A stretch of 64,000 bases of DNA from Streptomyces vinaceus (lineage in GTDB: Bacteria; Actinomycetota; Actinomycetes; Streptomycetales; Streptomycetaceae): positions 6,611,501 to 6,675,500 of the forward strand of contig NZ_CP023692.1 of assembly GCF_008704935.1 (NCBI RefSeq). The letters run 5' to 3'. The notes beneath the pieces were generated by a model. That model ran no database searches. It saw nothing but the letters and a program-made list of their open reading frames with translations, and had not been told where the DNA came from. The position numbers and the translations under genes were made by a program. Position 1 is the stretch's first letter, and the number at the start of each line of letters is the position of its first letter. Below are positions 8,823-17,042 of this stretch, one piece after another.

Positions 8823-10454
8823 TCAGCGCGCCGCGTCCGCCTCCGTCGCCACCGACTTCGCCCAGCGGTAGTCCGCCTTGCCGCTCGGCGAGCGCTGGAT
8901 GGCCGGCGTCACGACCAGCTGGCGCGGGATCTTGTACCCCGCGAGCCTGGTCCGGCAGTGCCGCTGGATCTCGTCCAGGGTCGGCTCCGGCGCGCCCGCC
9001 CGCACCTGCACCACCGCCGCCACGTGGTTGCCCCACTTCGCGTCCGGCACCCCGGCGACCAGGGCGTCGTACACGTCCGGATGGGACTTCAGCGCCTGCT
9101 CGACCTCCTCCGGGTAGACCTTCTCGCCGCCCGTGTTGATGCACTGCGAGCCGCGCCCGAGAACGGTGACGATGCCCTCCTCGTCCACCGTCGCCATGTC
9201 CCCGAGCAGCACCCACCGCTCCGGGCCCTTCCGGAAGAACGTCTCGGCGGTCTTCGCCGCGTCGTTGTAGTAGCCGAGCGGGACGTGGCCGCGCTGCGCG
9301 AGCCGCCCCGGTACGCCCACCGCCACCGGCTCGTGCGTCACCGGGTCCACCACCTGCGTACGGTCGTTGACCACCAGGCGGAAGCCCTTCTCGGGGCCGG
9401 AGTCCTCGGCCGCCCTGCCGTTCGACCCGGACTCCGAGGAACCGAAGTTGTTCAGCAGCATCACGTGCGGCACCAGCCGCTGGAACTCGGCCCGCACCGT
9501 CTCCGACATGATCGCCCCGGACGAGGAGACGCTGAACAGCGAGGACAGGTCGGTCCCCTTGAGCGGCCCCTTCAGGGCGTCGATGAGCGGGCGGAGCATC
9601 GCGTCGCCCACCAGCGAGACGCTCGACACCCTCTCCTTCTCGATCGTACGGAGCACCTCCTCCGGCGCGTACTTGCGGTGGATGACCACCCGCTGGCCGT
9701 AGTTGAAGGCGATGAACGAGGTCAGCGTCGACGTGCCGTGCATCAGCGGGGGTGCGGGGAAGAAGGTCAGCCCGGCGCCCTTCGACGCGACCCGCTCGGC
9801 GAGTTCCTCGGGCCGCTTCACCGGCTCGCCCGAGGGCTCGCCGCCGAACAGCCCCGCGAAGAAGAGGTCCTCCGCACGCCACATGACGCCCTTGGGCATG
9901 CCGGTGGTGCCGCCCGTGTAGATGATGAACAGGTCGTCGGGGGAGCGGGGCGAGAAACCGCGCCCGGGCGAGCCGGCCGCCTCGGCGTCCGCGTACGCGA
10001 CCGGCGCGATCGAGGGCTCCGGCGCGCCCTCGGGAGCGGACCCGACCCGGATCAGGTGGCGCAGCTGCGGTGTCTGCGGCAGGGCCGCGGCCACGCGCTC
10101 GGTGAACTCGCCCTCGAAGACGAGGGCGGCGAGGTCGGCGTCGTTGTAGAGGTAGACCAGCTCCTCCTCCACGTACCGGTAGTTGACGTTGACCGGTACG
10201 AGGCGGGCCTTGAGGCAGGCCAGGACCGTCTGGAGGTACTCGATGCCGTTGTAGAGGTGCAGTCCCAGGTGCTCGCCGGCCCTCAAGCCGCTGTCCAGCA
10301 GGTGGTGCGCGATGCGGTTCGCCGCGGTGTCCAGCTCCGCGTACGTGAGGCGGCGTTCGGCGCCGGTGCCGGGGTGGTCCACGTACACGAGCGCCTCGCG
10401 GTCCGGAACCACGTCGACGACCGACTCGAACAGGTCGGCAAGGTTGTACTCCAC
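8823..10454 (-). CDS. Acyl-CoA synthetase, steroid / long-chain FadD type
   Basis: ATP-dependent acyl-CoA ligase, 543 aa. ATP-binding motif YTGGTTGMPKGV at residues 179-190, and C-terminal catalytic Lys in SPSGKADYRWAK near residue 526. The TGGTTGMPKGVMWR form with the following acidic residues resembles the actinobacterial branch that includes FadD17/FadD19-type enzymes acting on sterol side chains (family knowledge, not tested). Start is a GTG at 10454 after AGGAGGAAC. It is divergent from the crotonase/DUF35/thiolase operon and shares its 189-bp control region with two palindromes, so it probably primes the substrate for that operon. Confidence 0.85.
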   Translation of the reverse strand: MEYNLADLFESVVDVVPDREALVYVDHPGTGAERRLTYAELDTAANRIAHHLLDSGLRAGEHLGLHLYNGIEYLQTVLACLKARLVPVNVNYRYVEEELVYLYNDADLAALVFEGEFTERVAAALPQTPQLRHLIRVGSAPEGAPEPSIAPVAYADAEAAGSPGRGFSPRSPDDLFIIYTGGTTGMPKGVMWRAEDLFFAGLFGGEPSGEPVKRPEELAERVASKGAGLTFFPAPPLMHGTSTLTSFIAFNYGQRVVIHRKYAPEEVLRTIEKERVSSVSLVGDAMLRPLIDALKGPLKGTDLSSLFSVSSSGAIMSETVRAEFQRLVPHVMLLNNFGSSESGSNGRAAEDSGPEKGFRLVVNDRTQVVDPVTHEPVAVGVPGRLAQRGHVPLGYYNDAAKTAETFFRKGPERWVLLGDMATVDEEGIVTVLGRGSQCINTGGEKVYPEEVEQALKSHPDVYDALVAGVPDAKWGNHVAAVVQVRAGAPEPTLDEIQRHCRTRLAGYKIPRQLVVTPAIQRSPSGKADYRWAKSVATEADAAR

Positions 10455-10564
10455 CGTTCCTCCTCACCCCCGAGGTTTCCCGTTGCCGGGCCGTGGCTGT
10501 CGGCCCCGCGGCGGTCATTAGAGCGCCGCTCAGCCCAAGTGGGAAGGGCGTGACCCAAGAAAAC

Positions 10565-10579
10565 TGACTGGGTGTCAGA
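10565..10579. promoter_or_regulatory. Palindromic operator CTGAC-TGGGT-GTCAG
   Basis: Perfect 5-bp arms with a 5-bp spacer, located in the divergent promoter region between the acyl-CoA synthetase and the crotonase operon. A near-identical element (CTGACT, two bases, G, two bases, TCAG) lies upstream of the KstD-like gene at 23353-23367, which suggests a shared repressor, probably of TetR type. Confidence 0.6.
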
Positions 10580-10607
10580 AAACTATTGAACTGCACCCGG
10601 CCCTCCT

Positions 10608-10621
10608 GCAACCTGTTCTAG
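10608..10621. promoter_or_regulatory. KstR-type box TGCAACCTGTTCTA
   Basis: This 14-mer fits every fixed position of the published KstR palindrome TNNAACNNGTTNNA, and its right half GTTCTA is the preferred half-site. It lies 23-36 bp upstream of the crotonase ATG, where a repressor would block transcription. KstR is the TetR regulator of cholesterol catabolism in mycobacteria and rhodococci. No kstR gene is visible in this window. Confidence 0.55.
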
Positions 10622-10643
10622 GTCTTGAGACGGGAGGACGGCA

Positions 10644-11444
10644 ATGGGTGGGACGGAACACCTGACCGTGGACCGCCACGGCGCCACGCTGGTGCTCACC
10701 ATGAACCGGCCGGAGGCGAAGAACGCGCTTTCGCTGCCGCTGCTGGTGGGGCTCTACGACGGCTGGCTGGAAGCGGACGCCGACGACACGATCCGCTCGG
10801 TGGTCCTCACGGGCGCGGGCGGGGACTTCTGCGCCGGGATGGACCTGAAGGCCCTGGCCGGGAAGGGGATGGCGGGCGACCAGTACCGGGACCGGCTGAA
10901 GGCCGACCCCGACCTGCACTGGAAGGCGATGCTCCGCCACCACCGGCCGCGCAAGCCGGTGATCGCGGCGGTGGAGGGGTACTGCGTGGCCGGCGGGACC
11001 GAGATCCTGCAGGGCACGGACATCCGGGTCGCGGGCGCGGGCGCCACCTTCGGGCTGTTCGAGGTCAAGCGGGGGCTGTTCCCCATCGGCGGCTCGACGG
11101 TACGGCTGCCCCGGCAGATCCCGCGCACGCACGCCCTGGAGATGCTGCTCACCGGCCGGCCGTACTCGGCCGAGGAGGCGGCGCGGATCGGGCTGGTCGG
11201 CCAGGTCGTCCCCGAGGGGACCGCCCTGGCCAAAGCCCTGGAGATCGCCGAGCAGGTCAACGCCTGCGGGCCGCTGGCCGTCGAGGCCGTGAAGGCCTCG
11301 GTCTACGAGACCGCCGAGCTGACGGAGACGGAAGGCCTGGCCTCGGAACTGCTGCGCGGCTGGCCCGTCTTCGACACCGCGGACGCCAAGGAGGGGGCGC
11401 GCGCCTTCGCCGAGAAACGGCCCGCCGTGTACCGGCGCGAATAG
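10644..11444 (+). CDS. Crotonase / enoyl-CoA hydratase family protein
   Basis: Enoyl-CoA hydratase-fold enzyme (266 aa) expected to hydrate an alpha,beta-unsaturated acyl-CoA in a beta-oxidation-type sequence. The oxyanion-hole segments (AGGDFCAGMDLKAL near 55-68, and VEGYCVAGGTEIL near 110-122) are conserved. Both acidic positions of classical hydratases appear retained, Glu in GGTEIL and Glu in LFEVKRGLFPIGGS. The ATG at 10644 follows GGGAGGACGGCA. First gene of a four-gene operon; an 81-bp gap of repeated CCAGCCCCGTCCAG-like sequence separates it from the DUF35 gene. In a steroid-type pathway it would supply the beta-hydroxyacyl-CoA that the DUF35-thiolase partners then cleave. Confidence 0.85.
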   Translation: MGGTEHLTVDRHGATLVLTMNRPEAKNALSLPLLVGLYDGWLEADADDTIRSVVLTGAGGDFCAGMDLKALAGKGMAGDQYRDRLKADPDLHWKAMLRHHRPRKPVIAAVEGYCVAGGTEILQGTDIRVAGAGATFGLFEVKRGLFPIGGSTVRLPRQIPRTHALEMLLTGRPYSAEEAARIGLVGQVVPEGTALAKALEIAEQVNACGPLAVEAVKASVYETAELTETEGLASELLRGWPVFDTADAKEGARAFAEKRPAVYRRE

Positions 11445-11525
11445 CCCCCGGCACCAGCCCGTCCCAGCCCCGTCCAGCCCCGGCCAGAGCCGTCCAGAGC
11501 CGTCCAGACCATCGGAGAGACAGCC

Positions 11526-12488
11526 ATGACATCCGCCGCGTCCCCGCCAGAGGTGCTGCGCGCGCCCCTCGTCGTCGAGTTCCCCTTCACCCGCTCCCTC
11601 GGGCCCGTCCAGAGCGCCTTCCTGACCGGACTGCGCGAACGCGTCGTCCTCGGCGTCAGGACCTCCGACGGCAAGGTGATGGTCCCGCCCGTCGAATACG
11701 ACCCCGTCACCGCCGAGGAGATACGCGACCTCGTCGAGGTCGGCACCACCGGAACCGTCACCACCTGGGCCTGGAACGGCTCCCCGCGCCCCAGCCAGCC
11801 CCTCGCCACCTCCTTCGCCTGGGTCCTGGTCCGCCTCGACGGGGCCGACACCGCGATCCTGCACGCCCTCGACGCCCCCGGCCCCGAGGCGGTCCGCACC
11901 GGCATGCGGGTACGCGTGCGCTGGGCCGAGGAGCGCACCGGAGCCATCACCGACATCGCCTGCTTCGAGCCCCACGACGGCCCCGCGTCCGAAGGGGCCG
12001 CCCCGCACGACGGCCGGTTCGCCGGAGCCGTCACCGGCATCGTCGCCGCCGCCCGCCTCGACTACACGTACAGCCCCGGCCGCTCCCAGACCGCCTACAT
12101 CAACGCCCTCGCCGAGCGGCGGACCGTGGGCGAGCGCTGCCCCTCCTGCCACAAGGTGTACGTCCCGCCGCGCGGCGCCTGCCCCACCTGCGGGGTCGCC
12201 ACCACCGACCACGTCGAGGTCGGCCCGGCCGGCACCGTGACCACGTACTGCATCGTCAACATCAAGGCGAAGAACCTGGACATCGAAGTCCCCTACGTCT
12301 ACGCGCACATCGCCCTCGACGGCGCCGACCTCGCCCTGCACGGCCGGATCGGCGGCATCCCGTACGACCAGGTCCGCATGGGCCTGCGCGTCGAACCCGT
12401 GTGGACCGAAGGCGGCCGCCACCCCGACCACTACCGCCCCACCGGCGAACCGGACGCCGACTACGACGCGTACAAGGAGCTCATCTGA
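11526..12488 (+). CDS. Tandem DUF35 / OB-fold protein with one zinc ribbon
   Basis: 320 aa made of two DUF35-type OB-fold units. The first (about 12-150) keeps the OB core (TTGTVTTWAWNG) but its rubredoxin-like knuckle has lost every cysteine (VVLGVRTSDGKVMVPP). The second (about 195-305) has an intact knuckle with Cys205, Cys208, Cys219 and Cys222 (CPSC, CPTC) followed by GTVTTYCIVNIKAKNLD. DUF35 proteins bind acyl-CoA and pair with thiolase-fold enzymes; in the ChsH2-Ltp2 pair the DUF35 domain is required for retro-aldol cleavage of the steroid side chain. Here two units precede two thiolase-fold genes. The stop overlaps the next start (TGATG), so translation is coupled and complex formation is likely. 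Confidence 0.85.
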   Translation: MTSAASPPEVLRAPLVVEFPFTRSLGPVQSAFLTGLRERVVLGVRTSDGKVMVPPVEYDPVTAEEIRDLVEVGTTGTVTTWAWNGSPRPSQPLATSFAWVLVRLDGADTAILHALDAPGPEAVRTGMRVRVRWAEERTGAITDIACFEPHDGPASEGAAPHDGRFAGAVTGIVAAARLDYTYSPGRSQTAYINALAERRTVGERCPSCHKVYVPPRGACPTCGVATTDHVEVGPAGTVTTYCIVNIKAKNLDIEVPYVYAHIALDGADLALHGRIGGIPYDQVRMGLRVEPVWTEGGRHPDHYRPTGEPDADYDAYKELI

Positions 12489-13561
12489 TGCCCACGACGA
12501 GCAGGTACGCGCGGGACGTGGCCGTCGTGGCCTTCGCGCAGAGCGACCACCGGCGCCGCAGCGACGAACTCAGCGAAGTCGAGATGGTCATGCCGGTCCT
12601 GCACCAAGTCCTGGACCGGACCGGCCTGAAGGCCGGCGAGATCGGCTTCACCTGCTCCGGATCCAGCGACTACCTCGCGGGCCGGGCCTTCTCCTTCACC
12701 ATGACCCTCGACGGGGTCGGCGCCTGGCCGCCGATCTCCGAGTCGCACGTCGAGATGGACGGCGCCTGGGCCCTGTACGAGGCCTGGGTCAAGATCCAGA
12801 CCGGCGAGGCCGACACCGCGCTGGTCTACTCGTACGGGAAGTCCTCGCCCGGATCCGTACGGGACGTCCTGACCCGGCAGCTCGACCCGTACTACCTGGC
12901 GCCGCTGTGGCCCGACTCGGTGGCCCTCGCCGCCCTCCAGGCCCAGGCGCTGATCGACGCGGGCGAGACCGACGAGGCCGGGCTCGCGGCCATCGGCGCC
13001 CGCAGCCGGGCCGCCGCCGGGGCCAACCCGCACGCCCAGCTCAGGGGCGACGCCGTCGCGCCGGGCGACTACCAGGTCCGGCCGCTGCGCACGGGCGACT
13101 GCCCGCCCATCGGCGACGGCGCGGCCGCCGTCGTCCTCGCCGCGGGGGACACCGCGCGCAGGCTGTGCGCACGCCCCGCCTGGATCACCGGCATCGACCA
13201 CCGCATCGAGGCCCACGGCCTGGGCCTGCGCGATCTCACCGACTCCCCGTCCACCCGGATCGCGGCCGAGCACGCGGGCGTGTTCGACGCCCCGGTGGAC
13301 ACCGCGGAACTGCACGCGCCCTTCTCCTCCCAGGAGGTCGTGCTGCGCAAGGCGCTGCGGCTGGACGGTGAGGGCGTCGCCGTCAACCCGTCCGGCGGGG
13401 CGCTCGCCGCCAACCCGATGATGGCCGCCGGCCTCATCCGCATCGGCGAGGCCGCCGCCCGGATCCACCGCGGCGAGTCCGACCGGGCCGTCGCGCACGC
13501 CACCTCCGGCCCCTGCCTCCAGCAGAACCTGGTCGCCGTCCTGGAAGGGGAACCCGCATGA
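12488..13561 (+). CDS. Thiolase-fold (SCP-x / Ltp-like) protein without catalytic cysteine
   Basis: 357-aa thiolase-superfamily protein. Where thiolases carry the nucleophilic Cys in NxxCASG, this one reads SHVEMDGAWAL, so the nucleophile is missing. The GHP motif has become AANPMMAAG (His to Asn). The region of the second catalytic cysteine reads HATSGPCLQQN. It therefore cannot act as a classical thiolase. Ltp-type aldolases lack the same residues, so it is either a retro-aldolase subunit or a structural partner. It overlaps the genes on both sides (TGATG and ATGA), a tightly coupled operon. It is the shorter and more degenerate of the two adjacent homologues. Confidence 0.8.
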   Translation: MPTTSRYARDVAVVAFAQSDHRRRSDELSEVEMVMPVLHQVLDRTGLKAGEIGFTCSGSSDYLAGRAFSFTMTLDGVGAWPPISESHVEMDGAWALYEAWVKIQTGEADTALVYSYGKSSPGSVRDVLTRQLDPYYLAPLWPDSVALAALQAQALIDAGETDEAGLAAIGARSRAAAGANPHAQLRGDAVAPGDYQVRPLRTGDCPPIGDGAAAVVLAAGDTARRLCARPAWITGIDHRIEAHGLGLRDLTDSPSTRIAAEHAGVFDAPVDTAELHAPFSSQEVVLRKALRLDGEGVAVNPSGGALAANPMMAAGLIRIGEAAARIHRGESDRAVAHATSGPCLQQNLVAVLEGEPA

Positions 13562-14733
13562 CGCGTACGGGGAAGGAGCCGGTCGCCGTCGTCGGCATCG
13601 GCCAGACCAAGCACGTGGCGGCCCGCCACGACGTCTCCATCGCGGGACTCGTGCGCGAGGCCGCGGTGCGCGCCCTCGCCGACGCCGAGCTGACCTGGGC
13701 GGACATCGACGCGGTCGTCATCGGCAAGGCCCCGGACTTCTTCGAGGGCGTGATGATGCCGGAGCTGTACCTGGCGGACGCCCTCGGGGCGGTCGGCAAG
13801 CCCATGCTCCGCGTCCACACGGCCGGGTCGGTCGGCGGCTCCACCGCCCTCGTCGCCTCCAACCTGGTCGCGGCCCGGGTCCACCGCACCGTCCTGACCC
13901 TGGCGTTCGAGAAGCAGTCCGAGTCCAACGCCATGTGGGGCCTGTCGCTGCCGGTCCCCTTCCAGCAGCCGCTGCTGGCGGGGGCCGGCGGATTCTTCGC
14001 CCCGCACGTGCGCGCGTACATGCGGCGCACCGGCGCGCCGGACGCGGTGGGCTCGCTCGTGGCGTACAAGGACCGGCGCAACGCGCTGAAGAACCCCTAC
14101 GCGCACCTGCACGAGCACGACATCACCCTGGAGAAGGTCCAGGCCTCGCCGATGCTGTGGGACCCGATCCGGTACTCCGAGACCTGCCCCTCCTCGGACG
14201 GGGCCTGCGCGATGGTCCTCACCGACCGGGCGGGGGCGGCCCGTTCGCAGAAACCGCCGGCCTGGGTGCACGGCGGGGCGATGCGCAGCGAGCCGACGCT
14301 GTTCGCGGGCAAGGACTTCGTCTCGCCGCAGGCGGGCAAGGACTGCGCGGCCGACGTCTACCGGCAGGCCGGGATCACCGATCCGCGCCGCGAGATCGAC
14401 GCGGTGGAGATGTACGTGCCGTTCTCCTGGTACGAGCCGATGTGGCTGGAGAACCTCGGCTTCGCGCAGGAGGGCGAGGGCTGGAAGCTCACCGAGGCCG
14501 GGGTCACCGAACTCGACGGCGACCTCCCCGTGAACCCGTCGGGCGGGGTGCTGTCCACCAACCCGATCGGCGCCTCGGGCATGATCCGCTTCGCCGAGGC
14601 GGCGCTCCAGGTCCGCGGCCAGGCCGGCGAACACCAGGTCCAGGGGGCCCGCCGGGCCATGGGCCACGCGTACGGCGGCGGCGCCCAGTTCTTCGCGATG
14701 TGGCTGGTGGGAGCCGAACCACCCGCCTCCTGA
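13558..14733 (+). CDS. Thiolase-fold, Ltp2-like putative retro-aldolase
   Basis: 391-aa thiolase-superfamily protein. The nucleophile position reads RVHTAGSVGGS (no Cys), the His motif reads STNPIGASG (His to Asn), and the last motif is GHAYGGGAQFFAM, with Tyr where thiolases have Cys. Ltp2 aldolase from cholesterol degradation also replaces the thiolase Cys residues and uses tyrosines, so aldolytic cleavage of a beta-hydroxyacyl-CoA is the best guess. The start overlaps the previous stop by ATGA. Last gene of the operon. Together with the DUF35 protein it probably forms the active complex; the other thiolase-fold protein may be its heteromeric partner. Confidence 0.82.
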   Translation: MTRTGKEPVAVVGIGQTKHVAARHDVSIAGLVREAAVRALADAELTWADIDAVVIGKAPDFFEGVMMPELYLADALGAVGKPMLRVHTAGSVGGSTALVASNLVAARVHRTVLTLAFEKQSESNAMWGLSLPVPFQQPLLAGAGGFFAPHVRAYMRRTGAPDAVGSLVAYKDRRNALKNPYAHLHEHDITLEKVQASPMLWDPIRYSETCPSSDGACAMVLTDRAGAARSQKPPAWVHGGAMRSEPTLFAGKDFVSPQAGKDCAADVYRQAGITDPRREIDAVEMYVPFSWYEPMWLENLGFAQEGEGWKLTEAGVTELDGDLPVNPSGGVLSTNPIGASGMIRFAEAALQVRGQAGEHQVQGARRAMGHAYGGGAQFFAMWLVGAEPPAS

Positions 14734-14896
14734 CGGGAACCGGGCCCCGCGGCGACCGGGCGGCCGGGCGGCGTCGGGCGGGCGGCGTGCTGCCGGACCG
14801 GGCCACGGGTGACTCACCGTGGCCTGTGCGGCACCCGCTGCGATGGTTACTCTGGCCCCCGGACGACGTACCGGGAGTACCGGGAGGAGCACGCAC

Positions 14897-15139
14897 GTGG
14901 CCGAGAGCATGACTTCACAGCCCCTGGCAGCCGGGTGGGGCAAGCCGGACCTCGATCTCAGCGGGGCGGACTGGCAGTCGAGCAGCCGGGGAGCGGGGGA
15001 CGTCCAGATCGCCTTCGTCGAGGGGTTCATCGCGATGCGCAACAGCGAGCGCCCCGAGAGCCCCTCGCTGATCTTCGCCCCGGACGAGTGGCGCAAGTTC
15101 GTACTGGGCGCGAGGGGCGGCGAGTTCGACCTGACGTAG
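14897..15139 (+). CDS. DUF397 domain protein
   Basis: 80-aa protein of the actinobacterial DUF397 family, usually encoded beside an XRE-type regulator as its small partner in developmental control. The family core is clear: DLSGADWQSSSRG, VQIAFVEGFIAMRNS and the ending SLIFAPDEWRKFVLGARGGEFD. I chose GTG 14897 because GGGAGGAGC lies just upstream; the longer reading from 14819 adds 26 arbitrary residues. No XRE regulator gene is adjacent, so this is an orphan copy. Function remains undefined. Confidence 0.8.
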   Translation: MAESMTSQPLAAGWGKPDLDLSGADWQSSSRGAGDVQIAFVEGFIAMRNSERPESPSLIFAPDEWRKFVLGARGGEFDLT

Positions 15140-15284
15140 CCTCGCCGCCGCGCGGGCCGTGCGGAGGCCCGGAGCCGCGCCGGCCGCGGCGTCCGGGCCC
15201 CGCCCGTCCCGGGCCCCCGCCGGTGGCCGACCGGTGCGGCCGCCCCCTCGCCCGGCTGGCGCCGCGGATCCACGGGGAAGTCGC

Positions 15285-16484
15285 CTAGGGCGACGGCGCG
15301 TGCGACGGCGGCGGCGTTCTCGGGAGCCGGTCCACCAGCACCCGCGGCCACGCCGCCGCCAGCACCAGCAGCCACACCAGTTGCACCGCCACGGCCTCCC
15401 GGTCCACCGCCCCCGTCACCAGTACGACGGCCAGCGACGGCCCCACCAGCAGCGCCGCCTCCCGCCCCCCGCGCCCCGAGGAGAGCGCCGCCACGCCCGC
15501 GATGGCCAGGTACACCGCGGCGCTCCCGCAGAGCAGCCACCGCACCGACCCCGGAACCGGGTGGTCCGTGTACTCCACCGCGTTGCCGAGCGCCGCCGCC
15601 AGCGCCGCCACCGACCCCGCGACGAAACAGTGCAGCGGCAGGACCAGCCGTACCGGAAGCACGTCCCAGGCCAGCAGCGGCACCCCGTCCGCCCCGTGCC
15701 GCAGCGACAGCGACCACAGCAGGAGCAGCAGCAGGAACGCGCCGGCGCCGACCCCGTACAGCGCCGCGTCCCACTCGGCCTCGGAGGCGGCGGCCACCAC
15801 TTGGGCCACCGCCTCGCCCAGCACGATCAGCTGGAACAGGCCCAGCCGCTCCCCGAGGTGCGGCGCGTCCATCAGCACCGCCACCGGCTTCGGCGGGGAG
15901 CGCCGCCTGCGCGCCGCCTCCTCGGCGTACTGCGCCTCCATCCGGGCGGCCAGCCGCTTTCCGGACACCGTGAACATCACCGCGAGGTCGATGGCCAGCC
16001 CCAGCGCCCACAGCGCGTACCGGGCCGTCCCGTCGAACCACATCGACACGATCCAGGGGGTCAGCCCCAGCCCCCACTGCGTGATCGGCAGGTCCGGCAC
16101 GTACTCGCCGCGCCGCTCCCACGCCTTGCCGGCCAGCGAGCGCACCAGGATGTAGGCCAGGGCGAACGCCCCCGCCCGGTCCTCCCGTACACCGTGCACG
16201 GAGGCGGCCATCACCGCCATGCCGAACATCCCCGCCAGCACCGTCCACGTGCGGGTCTCCTCGCCGCTGACGTTGCCGTACACCGTGAACAGCATCCAGC
16301 CCGTCCAGAAGGCGAGGAACATCACCGCGTACAGCGCCACATCGCCCGGTCCGGGGCTGCCGTGCAGCAGGTGGGCCAGCTGCGCGACGCCCGCCACCGC
16401 CGTCAGATCGAAGAACAGCTCCAGCCACGAAGCGTGCCGTTCGCCCTCCGCGGGCGCCGACGCTGCAGGCGTGGAATCGGTCAT
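15285..16484 (-). CDS. Low temperature requirement protein A (LtrA) family membrane protein
   Basis: 399-aa polytopic membrane protein of the LtrA family, linked in Listeria to growth at low temperature; mechanism unknown. Twelve or so hydrophobic segments are visible, beginning after the N-terminal acidic motif ASWLELFFDLTAVAGVAQL, which is the LtrA hallmark. The conserved LFQLIVLGEAV segment is in the middle. The start ATG at 16484 lies 6 nt after TATCAT on the minus strand, a leaderless arrangement. It is divergent from the ACT-domain gene with only 26 bp between start codons. Confidence 0.85.
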   Translation of the reverse strand: MTDSTPAASAPAEGERHASWLELFFDLTAVAGVAQLAHLLHGSPGPGDVALYAVMFLAFWTGWMLFTVYGNVSGEETRTWTVLAGMFGMAVMAASVHGVREDRAGAFALAYILVRSLAGKAWERRGEYVPDLPITQWGLGLTPWIVSMWFDGTARYALWALGLAIDLAVMFTVSGKRLAARMEAQYAEEAARRRRSPPKPVAVLMDAPHLGERLGLFQLIVLGEAVAQVVAAASEAEWDAALYGVGAGAFLLLLLLWSLSLRHGADGVPLLAWDVLPVRLVLPLHCFVAGSVAALAAALGNAVEYTDHPVPGSVRWLLCGSAAVYLAIAGVAALSSGRGGREAALLVGPSLAVVLVTGAVDREAVAVQLVWLLVLAAAWPRVLVDRLPRTPPPSHAPSP

Positions 16485-16510
16485 ACCGGGATGATAGGTA
16501 GGGTGGCGGC
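16485..16510. promoter_or_regulatory. 26-bp divergent double leaderless promoter
   Basis: On the plus strand TAGGGT (16499-16504) is followed by GGCGGC and then the ATG of the ACT gene. On the minus strand TATCAT (plus coordinates 16491-16496) is followed by CCCGGT and then the ATG of ltrA. Both spacings are the 6 nt typical of leaderless transcripts. The two -10 hexamers are 2 bp apart, so polymerase can hardly serve both at once. Confidence 0.6.
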
Positions 16511-16915
16511 ATGAGCGGCGAGAGCGACCTGAGGAAACTGCTGAGCGGCATGCGCCCCGAGCTGCGGGAGGGGCGGTACGTCTTCTGCACGGTCCCCGGC
16601 GCCACTGCGCCCCCGGCCGGCACCACCCCCGTCGCCACCGTCCTGGAGGCCGAGGGGCTCACCCTGGTCCTGCCCCAAGAGGAGGCCGACGCAGCCGGTC
16701 TCGCCTACGACTACACCGCCGGGTGGATCACCCTGCGCATCCACTCCGCCCTCGACGCCGTCGGCCTCACCGGAGCCTTCGCCGCCGAGCTCGCCGCGCA
16801 CGGACTCAGCTGCAACGTCATCGCCGGGTACCACCACGACCACCTCTTCGTGCCCGCCGAACGGGCCGCCGAAGCCGTGGCCGTACTGGAAGAACTGGCA
16901 ACCCGTTCGATGTAA
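16511..16915 (+). CDS. Small ACT-domain protein
   Basis: 134-aa protein of the stand-alone double ACT type (ACT_3/ACT_7-like), expected to bind a small ligand such as an amino acid. It ends with a typical ACT unit: WITLRIHSALDAVGLTGAFAA, then GLSCNVIAGYHHDHLFVP and a C-terminal helix. The first half (PVATVLEAEGLTLVLPQEEA) is the companion domain. No enzyme is fused, and no biosynthetic genes are adjacent. Leaderless start predicted from the TAGGGT box 6 nt upstream of the ATG. The ligand is unknown. Confidence 0.75.
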   Translation: MSGESDLRKLLSGMRPELREGRYVFCTVPGATAPPAGTTPVATVLEAEGLTLVLPQEEADAAGLAYDYTAGWITLRIHSALDAVGLTGAFAAELAAHGLSCNVIAGYHHDHLFVPAERAAEAVAVLEELATRSM

Positions 16916-17042
16916 TCGAGACACCGGTAAACGGCGCGGACACCCGATCCCGAACATTCCGATCTTTCTCGGCCGAACACCTTCGCCCCTGCATGCGCGG
17001 GCGTACGCTGATGCCCCCGAACCGGCCTGGGGGGTACCAGCC

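Noticed and set aside
11445..11525. CCAGCCCCGTCCAG-like repeats between crotonase and DUF35 genes as a CRISPR or regulatory array
   Set aside because: Short imperfect low-complexity repeats with no spacers; most likely slippage in an intergenic stretch.
13069..16662. Minus-strand ORF of 1197 aa
   Set aside because: Opposite the thiolase genes and out of frame with LtrA; no recognisable domain.
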